From positions 1 through 5,516 of the forward strand of contig JASLBD010000120.1 in assembly GCA_030146745.1 (NCBI GenBank): 5,516 nucleotides of DNA. Direction: 5' to 3'. The DNA comes from Allosphingosinicella sp. GTDB lineage: Bacteria; Pseudomonadota; Alphaproteobacteria; Sphingomonadales; Sphingomonadaceae. This document shows, in pieces, positions 1-5,516 of the stretch (the first letter of the stretch is position 1; every line of letters begins with the position of its first letter). The position numbers and the translations under genes were made by a program. A model generated the notes under the pieces. The model had not been told where the DNA came from. It was given only the letters and a program-made list of their open reading frames with translations, and ran no database searches.

Positions 1-447
1 GCCGCGCCGGGGGTCGGAAAGGTTCAGGCGGGACTCGTTGGTCTGCCAGATGGCGCCGTCCTCGAGCCGAATCTGCCATTTGCCCCCCTCCAGCCGGCTG
101 GCGCCGGCGATGGTGGTCTCGAGCTTGCCGCTGTCGCCGCCGCCGCTTTCGCCCCGGAAGAGGGGGATGTTCGGGACGCTGAAGCCGAACAGGGAGCGGC
201 GGGTCTCCTGAATTTCCTGCCGGTCCATGACGACCAGCTCCTTCTTGTCGACCGCCTCGGCGAGACGGGCGCTCGTCCGGTCGTAGCAGTCGAGCCTCGC
301 TTTCTCGTCGGCGACTCCGCGGCAGGCCGACAGGGCCTGGACGAGGGCGTTGCTGCGCGCGTCCTGAAGCTTCGGCTTGGCCGGGGCCGAAGCCGGCGTC
401 AGTGCCGCCAGCGCCACAATCGCAACGATCCTGCTGCCACGCTTCAT
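1..447 (-). CDS. Small exported protein of unknown function with a Cys-pair motif (3' end cut off)
   Basis: Reading leftwards from the ATG at 447-445, the frame stays open for 149 codons to the window edge, so the C-terminus is missing. The start is supported by a strong GGAGGG Shine-Dalgarno 7 nt upstream. Residues 1-23 look like a signal peptide: Lys2/Arg3, then the hydrophobic run IVAIVALAAL, then small residues (ASAPA) before Lys24. The product is therefore probably periplasmic. Residues 41-56 read ACRGVADEKARLDCYD. Cys42 and Cys54 are the only visible cysteines and could form a disulfide. A similar C...aRLxCYD motif occurs in other small secreted proteobacterial proteins, including the type VI-associated VasI group, but nothing else here points to type VI secretion. 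Residues 109-145 alternate hydrophobic and polar positions (KWQIRLEDGAIWQTNE) and look like a small beta-barrel or SH3-like domain. It is transcribed divergently from the TonB-dependent receptor. The coding call is firm; the function is unknown. Confidence 0.85.
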   Translation of the reverse strand, partial: MKRGSRIVAIVALAALTPASAPAKPKLQDARSNALVQALSACRGVADEKARLDCYDRTSARLAEAVDKKELVVMDRQEIQETRRSLFGFSVPNIPLFRGESGGGDSGKLETTIAGASRLEGGKWQIRLEDGAIWQTNESRLNLSDPRRG

Positions 448-454
448 GAATCCG

Positions 455-460
455 CCCTCC
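455..460 (-). promoter_or_regulatory. Ribosome binding site of the small exported protein
   Basis: On the minus strand the sequence is GGAGGG, 7 nt before the ATG at 447. It is a near-perfect anti-16S match and fixes the start of an otherwise partial gene. Confidence 0.8.
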
Positions 461-472
461 GCCACGACAGAG

Positions 473-500
473 GTTATGGGCTTCGCGGCGCGGCGGCAAG
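473..500 (-). promoter_or_regulatory. Candidate promoter for the small exported protein
   Basis: On the minus strand CTTGCC (500-495) is followed after 16 nt by CATAAC (478-473), which matches TATAAT at 4 of 6 positions. The CTTG -35 core is common in alphaproteobacteria. The -10 element lies about 25 nt before the ATG, which would give a short leader containing the GGAGGG site. The match is weak and was found by eye only. It resembles the plus-strand candidate at 557-585. Confidence 0.35.
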
Positions 501-524
501 ACTGTGGCTGAAAAGTTACAGCCC

Positions 525-540
525 GTACCAAGAATGTACC
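525..540. repeat. Short GTACC direct repeat in the divergent control region
   Basis: GTACC occurs at 525-529 and again at 536-540. The starts are 11 bp apart, about one helical turn, so both copies would face the same side of the DNA. GTAC itself is palindromic, so the pair could be half-sites of a regulator. At this length it may also be chance. The second copy overlaps the 12-bp palindrome at 538-549. Confidence 0.3.
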
Positions 541-549
541 GCCGGCGGT
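538..549. promoter_or_regulatory. Perfect 12-bp palindrome, candidate operator
   Basis: ACCGCCGGCGGT is identical to its reverse complement over all 12 bases; symmetry stops at the next pair (T537/G550). It lies between the two divergent promoter candidates, 8 nt upstream of the plus-strand CTTG element, where a dimeric regulator could control either gene. GC-rich DNA produces such palindromes by chance fairly often, so the operator role is an inference from position. Confidence 0.4.
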
Positions 550-556
550 GGCTCGG

Positions 557-585
557 CTTGCGCGCCGTAACACCGTCGACATAAA
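557..585 (+). promoter_or_regulatory. Candidate promoter of the TonB-dependent receptor
   Basis: CTTGCG at 557-562 is followed after 17 nt by CATAAA at 580-585, a 4 of 6 match to TATAAT. It sits in the least GC-rich part of the region between the palindrome and the start codon. Transcription would begin near 592, giving a leader of about 60 nt. No AT-rich Fur-type 19-mer is visible over or near it, so iron control is not supported by the sequence. Confidence 0.4.
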
Positions 586-604
586 CAAGTCTCGGATGGG
601 TGGA

Positions 605-620
605 GGGCGAAGCTGCGCCC
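605..620 (+). other. GC stem-loop in the receptor mRNA leader
   Basis: GGGCG (605-609) and CGCCC (616-620) form a perfect 5-bp stem around a 6-nt loop AAGCTG. It is directly followed by the 8-bp palindrome GGTGCACC (621-628). Both lie upstream of the Shine-Dalgarno and do not cover it. They could affect mRNA stability or translation, or be incidental in GC-rich sequence. No known riboswitch class is recognisable in this short leader. Confidence 0.3.
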
Positions 621-639
621 GGTGCACCTTTACTGACAC

Positions 640-646
640 AGGGGGA
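640..646 (+). promoter_or_regulatory. Ribosome binding site of the TonB-dependent receptor
   Basis: AGGGGGA lies 5 nt before the ATG at 652. It selects this start over the GTG at 600 in another frame and over internal methionines 15 and 19, which would cut into the signal peptide. Confidence 0.7.
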
Positions 647-651
647 CGCAA

Positions 652-3600
652 ATGTCGAAATTCAGATTCAGGGAAACGCTGCTCGCCTCGACGATGATCG
701 CGGGCATGAGCTTCGCCAATCCGGCCTTCGCGCAGGACGCCAACGATCCCGCGGGCACCACGCCCCCGCCCGGGACGACCAGCGCTCCGGCCCCGTCGGA
801 CGAGGACACGCCGACCGACGGCGTTCAGCCCGCGGCCGGACAGGACGCGGCCGAAGAGACCAGCCAGGGCGACATCGTCGTCACCGGCACCCTGATCAAG
901 AACCCGAACCTCGTGTCGTCCTCTCCCGTCACCGTCGTCGGCCAGGAAGAGCTCCAGCTCCGCCAGACCAACGTCGCCGAAGAGATCCTTCGCGATCTTC
1001 CGGGCGTCGCCCCGAGCATCGGCTCCGCCGTCAACAATGGTAACGGCGGCGCGGCCTACGCCGATCTTCGCGGCCTCGGCAACTTCCGCAACCTCGTTCT
1101 TATGGACGGCGTGCGCATCGTTCCTTCGAACTTCATCGGCCGCGTCGACCTGAACAACATCCCGCTCGCGCTCGTCGAGCGGGTCGACACCCTGACCGGC
1201 GGCGCCGCCACCACCTACGGCGCCGACGCCGTGTCGGGCGTCATCAACTTCATCACCCGCAGCGACTTCGCCGGCATGGAGCTCCAGGCGAGCAACCAGA
1301 TCACGCAGCGCGGCGACGGCCACATCTTCCGCGCCGACCTCACGGTCGGGGCCAATTTCGACGACGGCCGCGGCAACGCGGTGCTGTCGGTCGGCTACCA
1401 GGAAGCGGACCCGGTCTATCAGGGCGCGCGCCGCTTCTCGCTCAACAACTACACCTCGACGTCGGGCTTCGCCGGCGGTTCGGGCACCACGGTCCCGGGC
1501 CGCTTCACCCGCCCCGGCCTCGGCCAGAACACGATCGATCCCGCCACGGGCCTGACGCGTCCCTTCTTCGGCCCGACCGACGCCTTCAACTTCAATCCCT
1601 TCAACATCTTCCAGACGCCGTTCGAGCGTTTCAACATCTTCGGCTCGGGCCATTACGAGGTCGCCGACAACATCGAAGTCTACGCCCGCGGCATGTTCTC
1701 CAAGAACACGGTCAACACGATCATCGCGCCGTCGGGCATCTTCGGCCAGCTGGCGCTCATCCCGGTCAGCAGCCCGTTCCTGCCGGCCGGCGCCCGGGCG
1801 CAATTCTGCGCCAGCAACGACTTCGACTTCACCACTCCGGGCGTCCAGACGCTGACTCCGGCGCAGTGCGCCGCCGCGGCGACGGCGACCAGCGCGAGCG
1901 ATCCCAACTTCCGGGCCTTCCAGACCAACATCGGCCGCCGCCTCGTCGAGGCGGGACCGCGCATCTCCGAATATACGACGACGATGTTCGACTATCGCGC
2001 CGGCATCCGGATCGGGATCACCGACTCGATCGGCCTCGACGTTTCCGGCGCCTATGGCGAATCCGAGAACGCTCAGGAGCAGCAGGGCTATGTCTCGGTC
2101 TCGCGGCTGCGCACGGCGCTCTTCACGACCAGCCCGACCACCTGTAACCTGGGCCCGTCGCCGACCGTTCCGAACCCGACCAACCCGCTCCTGCCGCCGC
2201 TGGCCGGATCCGGTTCCGGGACCACGGGCTGCGTCCCCGTCAACATCTTCGGCGGTCCCGGATCGATCTCGCCGGAAGCGGTCGGGTTCATCACCGCGGA
2301 CGCGTTCAACTCGCAGGAATCCTCGCTTGCGCAGGCCAGGGCCCTGCTGAGCGGCGACTTCGGCGCTTCGGCCCCCTGGGCCGAGGACCCGATCGGCTTC
2401 GCCCTCGGTGCCGAATACCGGAACTACCAGGCCGCCCAGACCGCCGATCAGCTGTCGCAGACGGCCGGCGAGCTCGGCGGTGCCGGCGGCGCGATCCTGC
2501 CGTTCGAGGGCGGCTACGACGTCAAGGAAGTCTATGCCGAGATCATCGCCCCGATCGTCCAGAACCGGCCCTTCTTCGAGACCCTGACGCTCGAGGCGGG
2601 CATCCGCTACTCGGACTACAAGGTCGATGCGCCCGGCTCGCCCGGCTACAACACCACCACCTGGAAGGGTGCTGCCACCTGGGAGCCGTTCGACGGCCTC
2701 AAGTTCCGCGGCAACTATCAGCGGGCGGTCCGCGCGCCGAACATCGGCGAGCTGTTCGCTCCGCTGAATACCGGCCTCACCACGGTGGCGACCGATCCGT
2801 GCCGCACCACGGCGACTTATGCCGGGCCGGTCGGAAATGCGAACCTCCGGGCCGTCTGCCTCGCGCAGGGCGCTCCGGTTTCGACCATCGGGAACATTCT
2901 CAACCCGACGGCCGCCCAGGCGAACGCCACCGTTGCCGGCAGCCTCGCGCTTCGGCCGGAGAAGTCGAACAGCTTCACGATCGGCGTCGTGTTCCAGCCC
3001 GACTTCATCCCCGGCCTGTCGCTCACCGTCGATTATTACAAGATCACCATCGACGGCGCCATCTCCCAGCCCGGCCCGGGCGATCTCATCACCGGCTGCT
3101 TCGGCGACAATAATGGCGGCGGCATCACGGCGGACAGCGTCAACAACCCGATCTGCGGCCTCTTCCGCCGCAACCCGGTGACCGGCGGCCTCGACGGCGA
3201 TGCGGCGACGACCCAGGGCCTGATCTTCCCGGCGTCGAATTCCGGCCGGATCCTGACCGACGGCATCGACTTCGGTGCGAACTATCGGCGCGACCTCGGC
3301 TTCGCCAGGCTGAACCTGAGCTTCCAGGGCAACTGGACGAACCGGTCTCAGTTCCAGCCGATCGTTCCCGGCTCGGTCCTTCCGCCGGGCGTCCCGGGTG
3401 CGGGCGGCGAGCTGCCGACTTCGCCGGTCCGCGAGTGCATCGGCCTTTACGGTCCGAACTGCGGCTCGCCGGGTTCGGCGGGCCCGAGCTCGGCCCCGGG
3501 TTCGATCCAGCCGGAGTGGAGCTGGAACGCGCGCTCCACGCTGAGCTTCGGAGACATCGACGTGTCGCTGCTCTGGCGCCATATCTCGGGCGTGGAAGCC

Positions 3601-3888
3601 GAGCCGGGCATCGTCGCCTTCGCCGGCACCCTCACCACGGGCGCTCTGGCCGGCAAGGAGGTCAATTTCGGGAAGATCGGTGCTTACGACTGGTTCGATC
3701 TCGCGCTTCGCTTCGGCGTTTCCGAGAATTTCGACCTGACGATGACGGTCATGAACCTGTTCGACAAGCAGCCGCCGGTCGTCGGTTCGACCATCGGCAC
3801 GACCTCGTTCAACAGCGGCAACACCTATCCGTCGACCTACGACGCTCTGGGCCGGCGCTTCGCGATCGGCGGTCGCCTGAAGTTCTAA
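652..3888 (+). CDS. TonB-dependent outer-membrane receptor
   Basis: This protein should be a 22-strand beta-barrel with an N-terminal plug, importing a ligand into the periplasm with energy from TonB-ExbB-ExbD. Residues 1-27 form a signal peptide (KFRFR start, hydrophobic core, cleavage after AFA, before Gln28). Residues 28-73 are a Pro/Asp/Thr/Glu-rich linker. The TonB box is DIVVTGT (74-80). The plug follows: LRGLGNFRNLVLMDGVR begins at 139, and VERVDTLTGGAATTYGAD (175-192) leads into GVINFI (196-201). Barrel signatures are FNPFNIFQ (314-321), RAPNIGELF (694-702), LRPEKSNSFTIG (767-778), DYYKI (794-798), MNLFD (1034-1038) and the closing strand ending in Phe1078. Its 1078 residues are long for siderophore receptors but usual for the large sphingomonad and Caulobacter type. 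No STN signalling domain precedes the TonB box. All ten cysteines fall in five local pairs (386/406, 498/527, 717/736, 816/835, 929/937), probably loop disulfides. The family call is firm; the ligand cannot be read from the sequence, and no carbohydrate or iron genes flank it. Confidence 0.97.
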   Translation: MSKFRFRETLLASTMIAGMSFANPAFAQDANDPAGTTPPPGTTSAPAPSDEDTPTDGVQPAAGQDAAEETSQGDIVVTGTLIKNPNLVSSSPVTVVGQEELQLRQTNVAEEILRDLPGVAPSIGSAVNNGNGGAAYADLRGLGNFRNLVLMDGVRIVPSNFIGRVDLNNIPLALVERVDTLTGGAATTYGADAVSGVINFITRSDFAGMELQASNQITQRGDGHIFRADLTVGANFDDGRGNAVLSVGYQEADPVYQGARRFSLNNYTSTSGFAGGSGTTVPGRFTRPGLGQNTIDPATGLTRPFFGPTDAFNFNPFNIFQTPFERFNIFGSGHYEVADNIEVYARGMFSKNTVNTIIAPSGIFGQLALIPVSSPFLPAGARAQFCASNDFDFTTPGVQTLTPAQCAAAATATSASDPNFRAFQTNIGRRLVEAGPRISEYTTTMFDYRAGIRIGITDSIGLDVSGAYGESENAQEQQGYVSVSRLRTALFTTSPTTCNLGPSPTVPNPTNPLLPPLAGSGSGTTGCVPVNIFGGPGSISPEAVGFITADAFNSQESSLAQARALLSGDFGASAPWAEDPIGFALGAEYRNYQAAQTADQLSQTAGELGGAGGAILPFEGGYDVKEVYAEIIAPIVQNRPFFETLTLEAGIRYSDYKVDAPGSPGYNTTTWKGAATWEPFDGLKFRGNYQRAVRAPNIGELFAPLNTGLTTVATDPCRTTATYAGPVGNANLRAVCLAQGAPVSTIGNILNPTAAQANATVAGSLALRPEKSNSFTIGVVFQPDFIPGLSLTVDYYKITIDGAISQPGPGDLITGCFGDNNGGGITADSVNNPICGLFRRNPVTGGLDGDAATTQGLIFPASNSGRILTDGIDFGANYRRDLGFARLNLSFQGNWTNRSQFQPIVPGSVLPPGVPGAGGELPTSPVRECIGLYGPNCGSPGSAGPSSAPGSIQPEWSWNARSTLSFGDIDVSLLWRHISGVEAEPGIVAFAGTLTTGALAGKEVNFGKIGAYDWFDLALRFGVSENFDLTMTVMNLFDKQPPVVGSTIGTTSFNSGNTYPSTYDALGRRFAIGGRLKF

Positions 3889-3911
3889 GACGAACGATTA
3901 CGCAGACTATC

Positions 3912-3941
3912 GGGGCGGCTTTCGGGCCGCCCCTTTTTTTT
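3912..3941 (+). terminator. Intrinsic terminator of the receptor gene
   Basis: GGGGCGGC (3912-3919) pairs perfectly with GCCGCCCC (3926-3933) around the loop TTTCGG, and is followed at once by eight T residues (3934-3941). It lies 23 nt after the receptor stop codon. Read from the other strand the T-run precedes the stem, so it should not end the convergent sulfotransferase transcript efficiently. Confidence 0.93.
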
Positions 3942-3966
3942 CGGCGTCGAACAATTGGCCTGACCC

Positions 3967-3992
3967 ATAGCCCCGTTCGGCTTCGGCGCTAT
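3967..3992 (-). other. Imperfect inverted repeat downstream of the sulfotransferase gene
   Basis: On the minus strand ATAGCGCC (3992-3985) can pair with GGGGCTAT (3974-3967) with one G-G mismatch and a 10-nt loop. It starts 18 nt after the sulfotransferase stop codon. No T-run follows, so it is not a standard intrinsic terminator. It could be a 3' end stabilising structure or a factor-assisted termination site, or chance. Confidence 0.25.
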
Positions 3993-4010
3993 CTTGGCTG
4001 TCGATCCGGC

Positions 4011-5516
4011 CTAGCGGTCGAAGCCCAGGCGCTCCACCCAGGGGGCGAGGATCGGAAGCACCGGCGCGAGCTGGTCCTCGTAGCGGCGCCACCGGCCGCC
4101 GCCGTCATAGAGCCCGCGCCGGACCTGGGTCGCGCTCGCCGTCCGCACCCCGCGCTTTCGAGCCGTGCGGTCGAAGGCGTGGAAATCGTCCGTCCAGGCG
4201 ATTCCGGCGAAATCCGCCATGGCGCGCACCGCCGCCTCGAAATCGCCCACCAGCCGGTCGTAGCGGACTTCGTGATATGCCAGCGGCAACCGCTCGCGGC
4301 ACAGCTCGATCAGGCGCATCAGCGCCGAATAATGGAGCGCCGTCTCCTCCACGTCGCTGAAGGCCCAGGTCCCGGCGCTGGGCGTGAAATTGATCCTGAA
4401 GCAGCTCAGCACGACGTCGCGCGGATCGCGGCGCATGATGAGGATCCGGGAGTCGGGAAACAGCCGGGCGATGATCGGCAGCCTGGTGCCGTTGAACGGG
4501 TTCATGTCGACGAAGACCCGCCCCGTCACGTCGCCGGCGAGCTTTCGCACCCTGGCCCAGTAGCGGGCGCGCAGGTCGGCCAGCAGCGCCGGGTCCAGAA
4601 GGTCGAGATCCGGCATCGCGCCGTCATTCGCGACCAGGACGCCGTCGGTGTCGGCGAGAGTGTCCTGCTCTTCGAGCGCCACCACTTCCGCCGCGCTGGC
4701 CAGGATGTTCTCGACGAGGGTGGTTCCGGATCGGGGATAGCCGAGCAGGAAGACGTGGCCCGAGGCGGCGCCGCCGACGGGCGGTACGGCCTCCGGCCTT
4801 GCCATCGGCGGTGCGCGCTCGACCTGCGCGGCGATCGTCTCGATGTAGCTGCGGTGCGAAGGGCGACCCGGCCCGGGCGCGAGCAAGGGCGCATAAGCGG
4901 ACCTGAAATTGCCTTGCGCCCGTTGCCATGCCTCGAACGCCTGCGCGCACCGGTCCAGCCGATCCAGGGCATCGCCGAGCAGGGTCAGGGTGCGGGTGCG
5001 GTCGTCGGGCTTCAGCGGCGTGCGAAGAAGGCGTTCGAGCCGTGCGGCGGCGCTTGTCCCGTCGCCGTCCTCCAGCTCCAGCGCCGCGGCGGCGAAGGTC
5101 GCAGACGGGTTGTCCGGATCGACCGCAAGGGCGCGATCCACATGGGCCTTTGCCGTCTCCCGATCCCCCTTCCTGGCGGCGATATCCGCGAGCTTGCCGA
5201 GCGCCGGCGCCAAATTGGCGTCCAGCGCAAGGGCGCGCGAATAGCTGTCCGCGGCGGCCGTCTCCAGGCGCAAGGCCTCGAGCGTGTAGCCGCGCTCCAG
5301 CCAGGCCGCCGAATGCCGGGGCTCCGCCGCGACGACCCGGTCGAGCACCGCCAGCGCCTCGTCCAGCCGGTGCTCCTTGCGAAGCACGGCGCCGATCGCC
5401 CCGAGCACGGAAACGTCGCCGGGGGCGAGGGCGAGCGCCTCCTTCAGAAGCCGGTGGGCGCCCGCATAGTCGCCCGCTTCCTCGCGCCGCCAGGCCGCGA
5501 GGTTGAGCACCATCGG
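4011..5516 (-). CDS. TPR-repeat sulfotransferase (N-terminal end possibly outside the window)
   Basis: It is predicted to be a soluble cytoplasmic enzyme that transfers sulfate from PAPS to an unknown acceptor. Residue numbers run from the ATG at 5513. Residues 1-204 form about six TPR helix pairs (start near 1, 34, 68, 101, 136, 171), with typical endings such as ALALAPGD and ALAVDPDN, suited to binding a protein or peptide partner. The sulfotransferase domain covers about 252-500. GYPRSGTT (258-265) is the 5'-phosphosulfate loop. RRDPRDVVLS (361-370) is the 3'-phosphate motif, with Arg362 and Ser370 in the expected spacing. QVRRGLYDGGGRWRRYE (463-479) matches the C-terminal PAPS-contact region. 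The usual DKxP-like motif reads VDMNPFN (335-341), with Met337 where Lys is common. The frame is still open upstream of 5513 (a Pro codon at 5516-5514) and the first TPR begins right at the ATG, so the true start may lie outside. Convergent with the receptor gene, 122 bp apart. The family is certain; the substrate is unknown. Confidence 0.93.
   Translation of the reverse strand, partial: PMVLNLAAWRREEAGDYAGAHRLLKEALALAPGDVSVLGAIGAVLRKEHRLDEALAVLDRVVAAEPRHSAAWLERGYTLEALRLETAAADSYSRALALDANLAPALGKLADIAARKGDRETAKAHVDRALAVDPDNPSATFAAAALELEDGDGTSAAARLERLLRTPLKPDDRTRTLTLLGDALDRLDRCAQAFEAWQRAQGNFRSAYAPLLAPGPGRPSHRSYIETIAAQVERAPPMARPEAVPPVGGAASGHVFLLGYPRSGTTLVENILASAAEVVALEEQDTLADTDGVLVANDGAMPDLDLLDPALLADLRARYWARVRKLAGDVTGRVFVDMNPFNGTRLPIIARLFPDSRILIMRRDPRDVVLSCFRINFTPSAGTWAFSDVEETALHYSALMRLIELCRERLPLAYHEVRYDRLVGDFEAAVRAMADFAGIAWTDDFHAFDRTARKRGVRTASATQVRRGLYDGGGRWRRYEDQLAPVLPILAPWVERLGFDR

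Noticed and set aside
534..584. Short plus-strand ORF (16 codons, starts MYRRRW) in the divergent region, as a leader peptide or small precursor
   Set aside because: It has no Shine-Dalgarno, overlaps the palindrome and the candidate promoter, and would lie upstream of the likely transcription start.
448..651. Fur box or other iron-responsive operator for the receptor
   Set aside because: No AT-rich 19-bp GATAAT-type inverted repeat is present; the region is GC-rich, and siderophore uptake cannot be claimed.
596..697. Short ORF from ATG 596 overlapping the receptor start, as a regulatory uORF
   Set aside because: It has no ribosome site, and most of its length is an alternative frame of the signal-peptide coding region.
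733..870. FecA-like STN signalling domain at the receptor N-terminus, implying sigma/anti-sigma control
   Set aside because: Only 46 low-complexity residues lie between the signal peptide and the TonB box, and no sigma or anti-sigma gene is visible in the window.
600..1043. Plus-strand frame starting at GTG 600 and overlapping the receptor start
   Set aside because: It is an out-of-frame shadow with Arg/Gly/His-rich low-complexity translation, no convincing ribosome site, and covers the receptor's signal peptide and plug.
1585..1641. Repeated FNIF / TTCAACATCTT segments in the receptor as a tandem duplication
   Set aside because: The FNPFN-FQ-P-ER motif is typical of this receptor family; the resemblance is local amino-acid similarity, not a duplicated unit.
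3907..4092. Minus-strand 61-codon frame across the convergent intergenic region
   Set aside because: It begins inside the sulfotransferase in another frame, runs through the terminator hairpin, and shows no recognisable features.
4928..5506. Long plus-strand open frame opposite the sulfotransferase TPR region
   Set aside because: Its Arg/Pro/Ala-rich translation is typical of the antisense of a high-GC gene, whereas the minus strand encodes a clear TPR-sulfotransferase.
1..5516. CRISPR array, insertion sequence, integrase site, tRNA or rRNA
   Set aside because: No regular spaced repeats, transposase-like frames, terminal inverted repeats or RNA-gene signatures were seen on either strand.

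Overview
The window is high-GC DNA whose gene types and codon use fit an alphaproteobacterium, most likely a sphingomonad (Sphingomonadales). The assignment rests on a very large TonB-dependent receptor of the type these bacteria carry in many copies, a TPR-sulfotransferase beside it, and a small secreted protein with a paired-cysteine C...RLDCYD motif. This is inference from family recognition, not from a database search.

Layout. Positions 1-447 (minus strand) hold the N-terminal part of a small exported protein of unknown function that runs off the left edge. Positions 448-651 are a divergent intergenic region. It contains two promoter-like -35/-10 pairs facing away from each other, a perfect 12-bp palindrome between them, a GTACC direct repeat and a short GC-rich hairpin in the leader of the plus-strand gene. 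Positions 652-3888 (plus) encode a complete 1078-residue outer-membrane TonB-dependent receptor, followed by a textbook intrinsic terminator at 3912-3941. Positions 4011-5516 (minus, tail-to-tail with the receptor) encode a TPR-sulfotransferase fusion that is complete at its C-terminus; its reading frame is still open at the right edge.

How the genes may work together. The receptor should import an unknown ligand across the outer membrane using TonB/ExbBD energy. The sulfotransferase should transfer sulfate from PAPS to an unknown acceptor in the cytoplasm. The two genes are convergent and separated by a strong terminator, so they are not one operon, and any functional link is only by neighbourhood. 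There is no sign of a CRISPR array, mobile element, tRNA or rRNA. The window is mostly ordinary. The points most worth a second look are the five cysteine pairs of the receptor, the loss of the usual lysine in the DKxP-like motif of the sulfotransferase, and the palindrome in the divergent control region.
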